Source: Mucilaginibacter_A sp964251965 (GTDB lineage: Bacteria; Bacteroidota; Bacteroidia; Sphingobacteriales; Sphingobacteriaceae). Taken from it: a DNA stretch of 64,000 nucleotides. Location: NCBI GenBank assembly GCA_964251965.1, contig CAXULQ010000012.1, positions 21,632-85,631 of the forward strand, given 5' to 3'. Every line of letters starts with the position of its first letter. Position 1 is the first letter of the stretch. Shown here in pieces: positions 9,924-17,716 of the stretch. The notes under the pieces are model-generated. The model was not told the origin of the DNA. It was given only the letters and a program-made list of their open reading frames with translations, and made no database searches. The position numbers and the translations under genes were made by a program.

Positions 9924-10219
9924 TTATTTAAAACTGTTAACGGAAGTAAAATTAAATCTTTTTCTATAAATTTTTTTACTGCTGGATTCAGCGATCTTAA
10001 GGTAATTAAGTCAACTTCAATTCCAAGAACTTCGGTTAAATCTTGTTCTAAACCAATTATTTCTAAAAGATTTAAGTCTTGTTCAAAATCAATTAAAATA
10101 TCTAAGTCGCTGTCTGGATGATTTTCTCCACGTGCAAACGAACCAAAAATGCCAATTAATTTAGGATTAAATTTTGAGGTTGTATCGATAATTTGGTTTT
10201 GTTGGTTTGAAGAAAGCAT
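9920..10219 (-). CDS. MNT-domain nucleotidyltransferase antitoxin (MntA-like)
   Basis: Minimal nucleotidyltransferase of 99 residues. The active site is GSFARGENHPDSDLDILIDF (residues 26-45): GSxARG, then the Asp pair of DSDLD, and a further Asp44. It is the upstream gene of a two-gene operon with the HEPN protein and likely acts as its AMPylating antitoxin. The pair sits in an AT-rich block with the nuclease-like gene at 10251-11273 and could be part of the same acquisition. Confidence 0.87.
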   Translation of the reverse strand: MLSSNQQNQIIDTTSKFNPKLIGIFGSFARGENHPDSDLDILIDFEQDLNLLEIIGLEQDLTEVLGIEVDLITLRSLNPAVKKFIEKDLILLPLTVLNK

Positions 10220-10250
10220 AATTTAATTACTTAAAAAAATTTTAAAATTA

Positions 10251-11273
10251 TTACTTGTTCAAATACTCAAACTCACCCCAATTTTTGTCTTTCAATTTGT
10301 TAGCTAAATCGACTGGTGTTTTACAATCTAATGCTATATCCCAAAAATATTTCTTTGATTGTAACATTCCACCAATGGTTTCTTTTTTGAAGTTTGTTTC
10401 GATTCCATCTGATAGTAAAAATACTTGAATATCTGTTGACTTATTTTCATCGATTCTCCATTGCCATTGTTTCAATTTGTCTCTGGCTTCTTCTTTTAAG
10501 TTGTCATCATTTTCCTTTGTATTATTCCACTTTATAGTTGCTTGTCCTAAATCTTTTTCAATAACCACAATAGCTCTTATTTCGTGAATAGTTTTAATAG
10601 ACTTTTGCATGTAAGGAGCAAAATATTTCGCTCTTCTATGATTATAGGAACCACCAGAGTTAGGACACATATAAACTCCTTTTCTTACTTCATCGATAGT
10701 ACCAGCACAATTTACAATATCTAACAAATACCTCCACCTTGGTAGATGTTCATTTGCATCTAAATATGCTTTGAATTCTTCAACTATGTTTAGTAAGTAT
10801 GGAGTATTACAAACCTTTTCTAATGTCTCAATAAATCTTTCAAATGATATTGGCTGTATTATAATTTTTTGATTTCTTGCTTTTTCAATACTTTCATTAA
10901 TTTGATTAGAAATATTATCCTCATCAAAATTACTTAATAGAAATAAAACCTTTATTGTAGCATTTTCATCAAATCCTTCTAAATGTCGTACAAGTTGATC
11001 ATTATAAAACCAATTTGTTCTTTTAGTTTCGAAAAAAATAGAAAGAGATTTCTGAATTATTGACAAGTCAGGAATACTATTTATCTCTTTTGTTTGTTGT
11101 TTAAATGTTGGCCCAATCACCAAGTCAATTTGTCCATCAATTACTGTTGTCAAAAATTCTTGAAAGCGTTTAGGGCTTTCCTCGTACAAAAGTTTCATAA
11201 CTAAACCACAATAATTAGTTAATGAATTTTCTTTTTGATGATAATCCGAAAATAGCGAAATTTCTCTACTCAT
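10251..11273 (-). CDS. PD-(D/E)XK nuclease-like protein, possible defence gene
   Basis: Protein of 340 residues not assigned to a named system. Near residues 69-84 it has PDL followed by FFETKR, i.e. Asp69 and Glu82-Thr-Lys84, the D-Xn-ExK core of the PD-(D/E)XK nuclease fold, preceded by a conserved-looking E/N-rich helix (residues 12-32). The middle and C-terminal parts (about 180-330) show no motif I recognise, though YMCPNSGGSYNHRR (about 208-221) and a WxWRI segment stand out. There is no methyltransferase next to it. Codon use is AT-rich like the adjacent MNT/HEPN pair. Nuclease activity is inference from the motif; a role in phage or plasmid defence is a guess from context. Confidence 0.6.
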   Translation of the reverse strand: MSREISLFSDYHQKENSLTNYCGLVMKLLYEESPKRFQEFLTTVIDGQIDLVIGPTFKQQTKEINSIPDLSIIQKSLSIFFETKRTNWFYNDQLVRHLEGFDENATIKVLFLLSNFDEDNISNQINESIEKARNQKIIIQPISFERFIETLEKVCNTPYLLNIVEEFKAYLDANEHLPRWRYLLDIVNCAGTIDEVRKGVYMCPNSGGSYNHRRAKYFAPYMQKSIKTIHEIRAIVVIEKDLGQATIKWNNTKENDDNLKEEARDKLKQWQWRIDENKSTDIQVFLLSDGIETNFKKETIGGMLQSKKYFWDIALDCKTPVDLANKLKDKNWGEFEYLNK

Positions 11274-11319
11274 AATATTTTAAACAACTTTTAAAGTTTT
11301 GAATAAATTTAGTTATCCC

Positions 11320-12081
11320 CTAACCCTTCACAACCTCCAACCAAGCCTTCGCCATCAACTGCGCGCCAGCCAAACTTGGATGCACACCATCAGCAGTCCA
11401 ATAACTACCAGGCGCAGATTTAACCGCTTTATCAAACACCGATTGATAGGGGATAAAAGCAGCATCAAAAGTATCAGCTATTTCGCGGGCGGCTTTTTGA
11501 TATTCGGGGAATTCTGGGTACCAGGTTTTGTCCACCGCTTTAACATCAGGAACGGCAAAAGGCTCACAAATAATTAACTTGACGTTGGGCAAAGCTTTTT
11601 TGGTGCGTTCCAGCAAGGTTTTAAAATCATTCCGGTAAACGTCGATGGTGCCGTTGTACTTGCCGTCGTGCTTGTGCCAGTAATCGTTTACGCCAATTAA
11701 AATACTTAAAACATCTGGTTTTAGGTTGAGACAATCTGTGTCCCAGCGTTCGGCCAATTGGTAAACTTTATTGCCGCTGATGCCTTTGTTGTAAACTTTT
11801 AAGCTTTTCTCCGGATACTTAAACAACAGCTCCGAACCGGCAATCATGGCATAACCAGAACCTAAAGCCGAAGTATTGTTCGGATCTAAGTTGTCTTTTT
11901 TTCGGCCAGAATCCGTAATCGAATCACCTTGAAAAAGAACGGTATTATTTTGTCCGATAGAGATTTTGCCCACTTTCGCTTCAGCAAAAGCAGAAGTAAC
12001 AATTTCGGTAATTGTTAAGGCAGAAACGCCTGCCACAGAACTTGCTTTAATAAAGTTTCTGCGTGAAGTAATCTTGTCCAT
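11320..12081 (-). CDS. SGNH/GDSL hydrolase, exported esterase
   Basis: Predicted carbohydrate or small-ester esterase of 253 residues. The ATG at 12081 is chosen over upstream alternatives because it starts a Tat-like signal (SRRNFIKASSVAGVSALT), and the further upstream reading is a short tandem repeat. Catalytic blocks are visible: GDSITDSG (block I, nucleophile Ser), GVNDYW (block III Asn), and DGVHPS (block V Asp/His). The next SGNH gene upstream is on the same strand 132 bp away, so the two may be co-expressed and act together on acetylated polysaccharide. Confidence 0.85.
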   Translation of the reverse strand: MDKITSRRNFIKASSVAGVSALTITEIVTSAFAEAKVGKISIGQNNTVLFQGDSITDSGRKKDNLDPNNTSALGSGYAMIAGSELLFKYPEKSLKVYNKGISGNKVYQLAERWDTDCLNLKPDVLSILIGVNDYWHKHDGKYNGTIDVYRNDFKTLLERTKKALPNVKLIICEPFAVPDVKAVDKTWYPEFPEYQKAAREIADTFDAAFIPYQSVFDKAVKSAPGSYWTADGVHPSLAGAQLMAKAWLEVVKG

Positions 12082-12105
12082 AATTTGGTTTTTTATTTGG
12101 TTTAT

Positions 12106-12135
12106 TTTTTGGTTCATGGGTTTTTGGTTCATGGG
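12106..12135. repeat. 15-bp perfect tandem duplication
   Basis: TTTTTGGTTCATGGG occurs twice back to back (12106-12120 and 12121-12135) in the leader of the SGNH hydrolase gene; a third, partial GTTCATGG follows near 12149. A short slippage-type repeat just upstream of a start codon; no function is evident. Confidence 0.7.
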
Positions 12136-12213
12136 TTTTAGTCCATAGTTCATGGTACTTTGCAAGTTGCTATTAACAATGAGCCATAAACTACGATCTA
12201 TCAATTATCTAAT

Positions 12214-13290
12214 CTACCATTTAATATGCTGATCGATAAAAGTAATTAAGTCATCTGCCATTTGTTTTTGTTCCGGTACTTTTGGGTGGCCAGGCGTGTT
12301 TTTATAAGGGAAAAAGTGCGTATAAATTTTACGGTCTTTCAATTGTTTTACTGCTTCCTCAATATAGCCGGGCCAGGGTGAACCTGTCTGCGTGGCATCC
12401 ATACTTCCCAACGCACAAATGATGCTGGCTTTTGGATACTTGCTTCTAATGTTAGCAACAAAAGTTTTATAAGCCAAAACAATAGCATCTTCGGAAGGTG
12501 CTTTCGTGCCGAAGCGGTGTTTGAATTCCGGGAAATCCGGCCGTTGTGTTAACCAGGCATCATTTTGAAACAGATTGATGACGACCAGATCGGGCGTGTA
12601 TTTTGTAAAATCCCATTTGCTGGCCGAATCAGTTGGATCTAAACGGTCGTACATTTCCGGCATAATCAGCGGAAACCAACTCAGTAAAACACCAATCCCG
12701 CTTTTGGCAATGCAGGAATATTGGGCGTTAAAATGGCGCGCCGTTATTGCAGCATAACTTACGTAGTTATTTTCAAAATAGCCAATCGGCGAATCTCCTT
12801 TAAAATCTTCTGTTGCATAACCGCAGGTAATCGAATTTCCGTAGAACTCAATTTTTCGTTTAGGCAATGCTGATGCCGGTAAAACGGATGCTTCTTTTAT
12901 CGGCATAAAACCATAGAACGCGGTTTTGCCTTTGTCCCACTCGGTGCGTTTAAATAATTCTAAAGTGTGTTTTCCTGCGGATAAGCCGGAAACAAGTTGA
13001 TAAATTTTTTTGGAAGTATCAGGATGGATTTTGGCGATAATTTGTTCATCCACAATTACATTGTAATAATTGGATGTGTCCTGGTCTTTTAAAACTGCCG
13101 AAATCCCGCTTCCGGTAAAATTGATTTTAACAGAAGCGCCAGGCCAGGAGAGTTCTGCTGCATCTGCTTTAAAATTTGTCCTTGCGGAATAAATAATGCG
13201 CGGGTCCTCAAACTTAATTAATTGGTTTTGGGCTTCAACCTGTGTAAAAAAGGTGGATAAAAACAGTATTGCTATAAAAAATTTCAACAT
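12214..13290 (-). CDS. SGNH hydrolase with CE2-like N-terminal domain (acetyl esterase)
   Basis: Two-domain secreted esterase (358 residues). Start at 13290 (MLKFFIAILFL) gives a proper signal peptide ending VEAQ; a longer reading frame exists but adds a non-signal stretch. Residues about 25-140 are a beta-rich carbohydrate-esterase-2-type N-terminal domain; residues about 145-355 are the SGNH domain, with FYGNSITCGYA holding the nucleophile Ser and TPGHPKVPEQ holding the late His. In CE2 enzymes this architecture removes acetyl groups from xylan or glucomannan. The coding strand also contains an exact ATRC element (12888-12901), read as PIKEAS in the protein. Confidence 0.82.
   Translation of the reverse strand: MLKFFIAILFLSTFFTQVEAQNQLIKFEDPRIIYSARTNFKADAAELSWPGASVKINFTGSGISAVLKDQDTSNYYNVIVDEQIIAKIHPDTSKKIYQLVSGLSAGKHTLELFKRTEWDKGKTAFYGFMPIKEASVLPASALPKRKIEFYGNSITCGYATEDFKGDSPIGYFENNYVSYAAITARHFNAQYSCIAKSGIGVLLSWFPLIMPEMYDRLDPTDSASKWDFTKYTPDLVVINLFQNDAWLTQRPDFPEFKHRFGTKAPSEDAIVLAYKTFVANIRSKYPKASIICALGSMDATQTGSPWPGYIEEAVKQLKDRKIYTHFFPYKNTPGHPKVPEQKQMADDLITFIDQHIKW
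12888..12901 (+). repeat. ATRC element, exact, inside a gene
   Basis: ATGCTTCTTTTATC followed by GGCATAAAA, so both the core and the A-rich block are present although it lies inside the CE2-like esterase coding sequence. Confidence 0.75.
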
Positions 13291-13447
13291 AAAAAAAAGA
13301 TATAAATGTGTAGTTACTGCCTGCAATTTTACAGAAATGTTTTAAGTATAAAGCGCATCTATCTATTGCTTGTTAAACTTAAACTTTACGTTTTGCGTAA
13401 TTTATAGAAACAATAAGTTTAAATACAACATTATATAATTTTCACAC

Positions 13448-13762
13448 TTTCTTTTTTTGCCGTTAACATTTGCCATTGGTGCTTTGCAAGGTTTAACTGT
13501 AAATTGTTGGGCGCACCGTTTTGGTTATGAAAACTTTAACGAGCCTAACACTTCTAAAAATATCATTCCTGTCGATTTTTTGTTTTGGTGAAAAGGTTAC
13601 CACAACAATCACCATAAAAATCCGGGCAGGGCAAACAATGCCGTCAGATGGTTTGAGTTCGATGCAGGTTTCCAGATGATGCGCTTTTTTAACTTCCTGC
13701 ACATCATCAAACTAAAACCTGTTGTAGCCTGGCAAAGTTTTAAGGCGATAAAAGAAGCATAG
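13448..13762 (+). pseudogene. Acyl-CoA desaturase remnant (C-terminal third)
   Basis: Reading frame on the plus strand: the decayed C-terminal part of a membrane fatty acid desaturase. It reads LPLTFAIGALQGLTVN, then WAHRFGYENF, an in-frame TGA at 13589-13591, and then the third histidine box HNNHHKNPGRANNAVRWFEFD, ending SFKAIKEA at 13762. The N-terminal two thirds, with the first two His boxes, is missing and I find no start codon, so the gene is both truncated and interrupted. The flanking 13291-13447 holds nothing else recognisable. The final codons coincide with an ATRC element. Confidence 0.78.
13747..13760 (-). repeat. ATRC element, exact
   Basis: GATAAAAGAAGCAT on the plus strand, at the very end of the desaturase remnant; the upstream TTTTAAGGC supplies the A-rich block in the motif's own direction. 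Confidence 0.75.
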
Positions 13763-13825
13763 GTTTTGTTATTGAAAGCAGTCGTTAGTCATTTCAAGAA
13801 GTATTATAACCACCAATTACGTGGG

Positions 13826-13846
13826 ATGCTGAAACAAATTCAGCAT
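13826..13846 (-). terminator. Small palindrome downstream of yihY
   Basis: ATGCTGAA (13826-13833) and TTCAGCAT (13839-13846) form an 8-bp stem with a 5-base loop, 9 bp after the end of the YihY-family gene. The surrounding GTGGGATGCTGAAACAA resembles a repeat I recall as common between genes in related Bacteroidota. It could terminate the five-gene minus-strand operon. Confidence 0.5.
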
Positions 13847-13855
13847 GACAACGCA

Positions 13856-14866
13856 TTATTCCCGCTTATAATTTACCCCACTTTTTGGTGCTTCTTTTAC
13901 CACCTGTTTTTTAGGTTTGAGAATGTTAAAACTTGGCTGCACAATTTTGATGCTTTGTTTGGAAAGGTCAATGCTGGCATTCAATTCAAATCCCAGCAAA
14001 ATAATTAAAGAGTTGAGGTAAAGCCAAATCATGGTAACAATCAGCGTTCCAATAGAACCGTAAACTTTATTGTAGGAAGAGAAGTGGTTAATGTAATAAC
14101 TAAAACCCAAAGAAGTAACCACGGCCAAACCGGTTGCCAGGATAGAACCGGCACTTAAAAATTTCCATCTTTTGGCATGAACCGGCGCATAACGGTACAA
14201 AATAGAAACGGTGACAAAAAATAGCAGCACAACAAAAACCCAGCGCGTAATGGTGATCAGGAATATCCAAAAAAAACCGCTTCCATGTATTTGATGCCTT
14301 GTAAAAGCGATAATCTTTTGCCCCATAATCATGATCGTGATTCCGGTAAGAAAAGCAAAAACAATCATCAGCGTTAAAATAAAAGCAACCCAGCGTCTGT
14401 GCAGCCAAGTTCGTGTTTCTGCGGTCAGCGCTGATTTGTTAAATGCTGCCATTAAATTGCTTACGCCATTTGTAGCGAAAAACACAGCCGATATAAAGCC
14501 GAATGACAATAGTTTTCCGTTTTGATTTTTAACAATATCTACAATTGTTCCCTGGAAAGCCAGAAAGGCATTAGTTGGCATTACGGTTGCCATGACCGAC
14601 AATAATTTATCCTGAAAATGCTTTATTGGAATGTAAGGAATTACAGTGAACAGAAATATGATCCCCGGAAATATGGACAACATTAAATTGTAAGCCAAGG
14701 CCGATGCTTTGTTTACCAATGATTCTTTCCGGATTTCCTCCAGGAAAAAAACGGCAATGGTATAAAGCGGAAGTGAATTAAACCCAGGCAAAACAAGCAC
14801 CTTGGTCCAGTTTAAAAAGTACTCGTAAAATTTAAAGTGAAGTAAAAATTTATGCAGCCAACCCAT
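13856..14866 (-). CDS. YihY/BrkB-family inner membrane protein
   Basis: Polytopic membrane protein (336 residues) with six predicted helices. The family signature is visible in LVNKASALAYNLMLSIFPGIIFLFTVIPYIP (about residues 50-80, motif split for length: ALAYNLMLSIFP) and in the late SLGFSYYINHFSSYNKVYGSIG (about 255-280). The molecular role of YihY proteins is not established; older names as ribonuclease BN are wrong. It is the last gene of the operon PASTA - rhodanese - mltG - thioesterase - yihY, 9 bp after the thioesterase. The basic C-terminus (KPKKQVVKEAPK) is cytoplasmic. Confidence 0.85.
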   Translation of the reverse strand: MGWLHKFLLHFKFYEYFLNWTKVLVLPGFNSLPLYTIAVFFLEEIRKESLVNKASALAYNLMLSIFPGIIFLFTVIPYIPIKHFQDKLLSVMATVMPTNAFLAFQGTIVDIVKNQNGKLLSFGFISAVFFATNGVSNLMAAFNKSALTAETRTWLHRRWVAFILTLMIVFAFLTGITIMIMGQKIIAFTRHQIHGSGFFWIFLITITRWVFVVLLFFVTVSILYRYAPVHAKRWKFLSAGSILATGLAVVTSLGFSYYINHFSSYNKVYGSIGTLIVTMIWLYLNSLIILLGFELNASIDLSKQSIKIVQPSFNILKPKKQVVKEAPKSGVNYKRE

Positions 14867-14875
14867 GCTCCGGCA

Positions 14876-15283
14876 CTATACGAAAAAAGGTTTTAAACGT
14901 TCGAGCATAACAGCAGAAGGCAAACATGGGCGGTTAGTTTTTTTGTTGATAAAAACCAACAGTGTTTCGCCGAGATGGATCATTTCCTGTTTCTCGTTGT
15001 ATAGTTCGTAAATAAAATGGATGCGGATGCCAGGCATTTTTTCCATAATTACTTTAATGGTGATCTCTTCGTCGTACAAAGCCGGTTTCAGGTATTTGCA
15101 TTTCATTTCCAGTACCGGCATAATAATTCCGGATTCTTCCATTCCGCTGTAAGTCATACCTAAACTGCGCAGCATTTCTACCCGGCCAACTTCGTAAAAT
15201 TCGGCGTAATTGCCGTAGTACATGTAGCCCATCTGGTCAGTTTCGCCGTATCGGACACGGATTTTTGTGGTGTGCGTAAACAT
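14876..15283 (-). CDS. Acyl-CoA thioesterase, YbgC-like hotdog fold
   Basis: Hotdog-fold thioesterase of 135 residues. The 4-hydroxybenzoyl-CoA thioesterase/YbgC signature RYGETDQMGYMYYGNYAEFYEVGRVE covers residues about 10-35, and the catalytic Asp is in ETDQMG. It likely hydrolyses acyl-CoA or acyl-ACP in the cytoplasm; exact substrate is unknown. The start is 2 bp after the mltG stop, so the two are translationally close. Confidence 0.85.
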   Translation of the reverse strand: MFTHTTKIRVRYGETDQMGYMYYGNYAEFYEVGRVEMLRSLGMTYSGMEESGIIMPVLEMKCKYLKPALYDEEITIKVIMEKMPGIRIHFIYELYNEKQEMIHLGETLLVFINKKTNRPCLPSAVMLERLKPFFV

Positions 15284-15284
15284 A

Positions 15285-16340
15285 TCAGCGTTTAATATTG
15301 CGGTCGTCTAACGCCTGGTGAAATTTTCGCGCATTAACTAAATGATTCGCCATATTGGTTGCAAAATTATGATAGCCGGAAAAATCTTCTTTGGCACACA
15401 TGTAAATGTAATTGTGCTTTTGATAGTTTAAAACCGCTTTTACGGCATTAACGGAAGGCATCATAATTGGGCCAGGAGGCAAACCGATATTCAGATATGT
15501 ATTATAAGGCGAGTTAAAGATCTTATATTTATTCAATACTCTTTTTATGGTGAAATCTTTTAAAGCGAAAATTAACGTTGGATCAGCCTCCAGTTTCATG
15601 CCGCGGTTCAATCGGTTGAGGTACAAACCTGCAATGGTTGGCATTTCGTCATCGTGCAAAGCTTCTGCATCAACAATAGAAGCCAGAATACTTGCTTGGA
15701 TTGGTGTTAGCCCGACTGCTTTGGCTTCTTCTTTTCTTGCCGGAGTCCAGAATTTTTGATATTCATCATTCATCCGTGTAAAAAACTTTTCTGCCGTGCC
15801 GTTCCAATGCATTTCGTAGGAATTGGGCATAAAAACCACATAAACATTATCAGGCGTAAAACCAAAAGGTTTAAGATAAGCGGCAGAATCCAGCAAACGG
15901 ATAATAGACAAAGAATCTGCTTCGAGTTTTTTGCCAACCATTCCGGCAAAAGTTTCTTTAAGGCGAACGTTTTGGAAAGCTAATTTTACAGGTTCCTGTT
16001 CGCCTAAAGCCAGCATCCTAATAAACTTTTTATTGCCCATACCTTCATGCAAACGGTATTTGCCGGGCTTTACGCGGTTTTCGTACTTCATGCTGTAAGC
16101 AACCTGCATAAAAGAAGTAGTGTCTTTTACAATGCCTCCCTCTTTAATGCTTTTAAAAACATCGGTAAAATTAGAACCTGTCTTGATGTACAAATATTCC
16201 TGCTTGTTGGTAACATTTGGGCCGTAGTATTTAAAGTAATAGTTAAAGGCGGTAAAAGCTAACAGCAATAAAATCAGGATACCCAGCGCAATAAAAAACT
16301 TTTTGAGCAGATGGGGTTTCCGGTTATTTTCTTCAGACAT
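15285..16340 (-). CDS. mltG: Endolytic murein transglycosylase MltG
   Basis: Membrane-anchored enzyme (351 residues) that cleaves nascent glycan strands in peptidoglycan. One TM helix lies at residues about 14-34, followed by a LysM-like region (about 40-110) and the YceG catalytic domain (about 120-345) with ASIVDAEALHDDEMP and LNRLNRGMKLEADPT. In most homologues the first motif reads ASIVExET; here the first acidic residue is Asp while the second Glu is kept. Context with a PASTA protein, and ddl facing it, fits cell wall synthesis. Confidence 0.9.
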   Translation of the reverse strand: MSEENNRKPHLLKKFFIALGILILLLLAFTAFNYYFKYYGPNVTNKQEYLYIKTGSNFTDVFKSIKEGGIVKDTTSFMQVAYSMKYENRVKPGKYRLHEGMGNKKFIRMLALGEQEPVKLAFQNVRLKETFAGMVGKKLEADSLSIIRLLDSAAYLKPFGFTPDNVYVVFMPNSYEMHWNGTAEKFFTRMNDEYQKFWTPARKEEAKAVGLTPIQASILASIVDAEALHDDEMPTIAGLYLNRLNRGMKLEADPTLIFALKDFTIKRVLNKYKIFNSPYNTYLNIGLPPGPIMMPSVNAVKAVLNYQKHNYIYMCAKEDFSGYHNFATNMANHLVNARKFHQALDDRNIKR

Positions 16341-16352
16341 AGCAGGTTAAAA

Positions 16353-16659
16353 TTAATGGAGTTTACGTAGCGCCAGCAGTCCGCCTTCCAGGTTTCGCAC
16401 GTTTTCAAAACCGTGGTTTTTGAGGATGTGCTGACCAGTTTCGCTTCTTAAACCCATTTTACAAATAACAATTATTTCGTCGTTTTTAGTATAAGGTAGG
16501 TTGTTTACGGCAGCATTTAGTTTTCCTAAGGGGATGTTGGTTCCGCCGATATTGTAAGTCGAAAATTCGATCGGTTCGCGTACATCCAGCAAGTTTAACT
16601 GCGCGCCATTTTTGTATACGGATCAGCAATTCCTCAGCTTTTATATCTTCGGTTTCCAT
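16353..16659 (-). pseudogene. Rhodanese-like protein with a frameshift near the start
   Basis: Single-domain rhodanese-like protein. From the ATG at 16659 the frame reads METEDIKAEELLIRIQK, after which the frame has to change to continue as NGAQLNLLDVREPIEFSTYN. The break is at a run of five T on the plus strand (five A in the gene), 16609-16613; losing one A or gaining two would restore the frame. The rest has VICKMGLRSETG, the rhodanese active-site loop with Cys. It lies 2 bp after the PASTA gene and 12 bp before mltG. Options: true frameshift, slippage-controlled expression, an internal start such as TTG at about 16592, or a sequencing error in a homopolymer. Confidence 0.7.
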
Positions 16660-16661
16660 TT

Positions 16662-17429
16662 TTAATTTCCCTGGGAAACAGTTAGGTTGATCCTCGTTCC
16701 GATGCTGATCTTTGCAGTCGAATCTGTTTTCATCGGTATCTGCGATTTGATAATTACTTTGGTAGAATCCGTAATCGTACCTTCGTAAGTAACGGTCCCT
16801 AAAGTTAGGCCGGATTGGCTGATCACAAATTTCGCTGCATCCAGTTCTTGGTTGGTCAAATCCGGAATATCAACTTCACTGGCACCTTTTCCATCGCCTA
16901 AAACCAAATCAATCCGCGAACCTTTTGGCAGTTTTGCGCCTGGTTTAATAATTTCTCCTGCAAAACGGACTTCCAGTACGCGGTTTCGGGCAATATCAGA
17001 ACGGTAAGTGGTATCGCCTAATTTTAAACCAGCATTAGAAATAGTGGCAGATGCTTCCCGTAAAGTAATATTTTCTAAATCGGGCAAACTGATGTTTGGC
17101 GCAAGCCTGGTAATTACCGTCAAATAAATTGTCCGGTTTTCTTTTACGTTGGTTCCCGGGTCCGGGTCTTGTTGTACAACCGTTCCCGGATCACGGTCGG
17201 GCAAATAAACCGAATCAATTTTATAGCGAAAGCCTTGCTGATCTAACAGGGCAGAAGCGCGGCTGATTTGCATGTCAATAAGTTTCGGCACGGGGATTCC
17301 GCTGCCATGCCGGGTATAATAATTTAAGCTGAAAACAGTAATTAATACAACCAGTAACACGGCCAAAGCCGCAAACAGCAGGTTTTTAAAAAAGGTTTTA
17401 CTCTTGATGTATTCGAAGAAAGAACTCAT
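16662..17429 (-). CDS. PASTA-domain membrane protein
   Basis: Bitopic protein of 255 residues: short cytoplasmic N-terminus, one TM helix (about 15-37), and three PASTA repeats (about 45-110, 112-180, 185-253) with VPKLIDMQISRASALL, LPDLENITLREA and IPDLTNQELDAA starts. PASTA domains bind peptidoglycan or muropeptides. Unlike PknB-type proteins there is no kinase domain, which is usual in Bacteroidota. It is the first gene of the minus-strand operon with mltG, opposite ddl. Confidence 0.85.
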   Translation of the reverse strand: MSSFFEYIKSKTFFKNLLFAALAVLLVVLITVFSLNYYTRHGSGIPVPKLIDMQISRASALLDQQGFRYKIDSVYLPDRDPGTVVQQDPDPGTNVKENRTIYLTVITRLAPNISLPDLENITLREASATISNAGLKLGDTTYRSDIARNRVLEVRFAGEIIKPGAKLPKGSRIDLVLGDGKGASEVDIPDLTNQELDAAKFVISQSGLTLGTVTYEGTITDSTKVIIKSQIPMKTDSTAKISIGTRINLTVSQGN

Positions 17430-17539
17430 TTACAAGCTGTTGTAACCATCGTTTTTGATTTATTTAATTGTCTCAAACATAATCAAAACCTGAATAAGAT
17501 TTGAGGATTGCTTCAAAAATCTAAGCATTTACAGATAAT

Positions 17540-17672
17540 CCTGTAAATCTCTTCTAATCCTGAAAAATCCTGGTCAAGACATATTCCTTCCCAATACTTC
17601 TTTTATGCACCATTTTTCATTATCAATAACTTTCCCGTAAATCCTTTAATCCTGAAAATCTCGGCTCAGACA
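17540..17672. repeat. Imperfect direct repeat pair (TGTAAATC...AATCCTGAAAA...CAGAC)
   Basis: Two related segments of about 40 bp, 17540-17581 and 17634-17672, share the order GTAAATC, TAATCCTGAAAA, TC(C)TGG/CGG and CA(A)GACA. They flank an ATRC-like element. The segment resembles a dispersed intergenic repeat I recall in Sphingobacteriaceae; its function is unknown. Confidence 0.55.
17594..17607 (+). repeat. ATRC element variant
   Basis: ATACTTCTTTTATG, one base from consensus, about 110 bp upstream of the ddl start, between the two imperfect direct repeats. Confidence 0.55.
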
Positions 17673-17716
17673 AAACTTCTAAATAAATTATGGTCAAAGA
17701 AAATTACCTTTGGCTT

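Noticed and set aside
10251..11273. Type II restriction enzyme
   Set aside because: No methyltransferase nearby and only a generic PD-(D/E)XK core.
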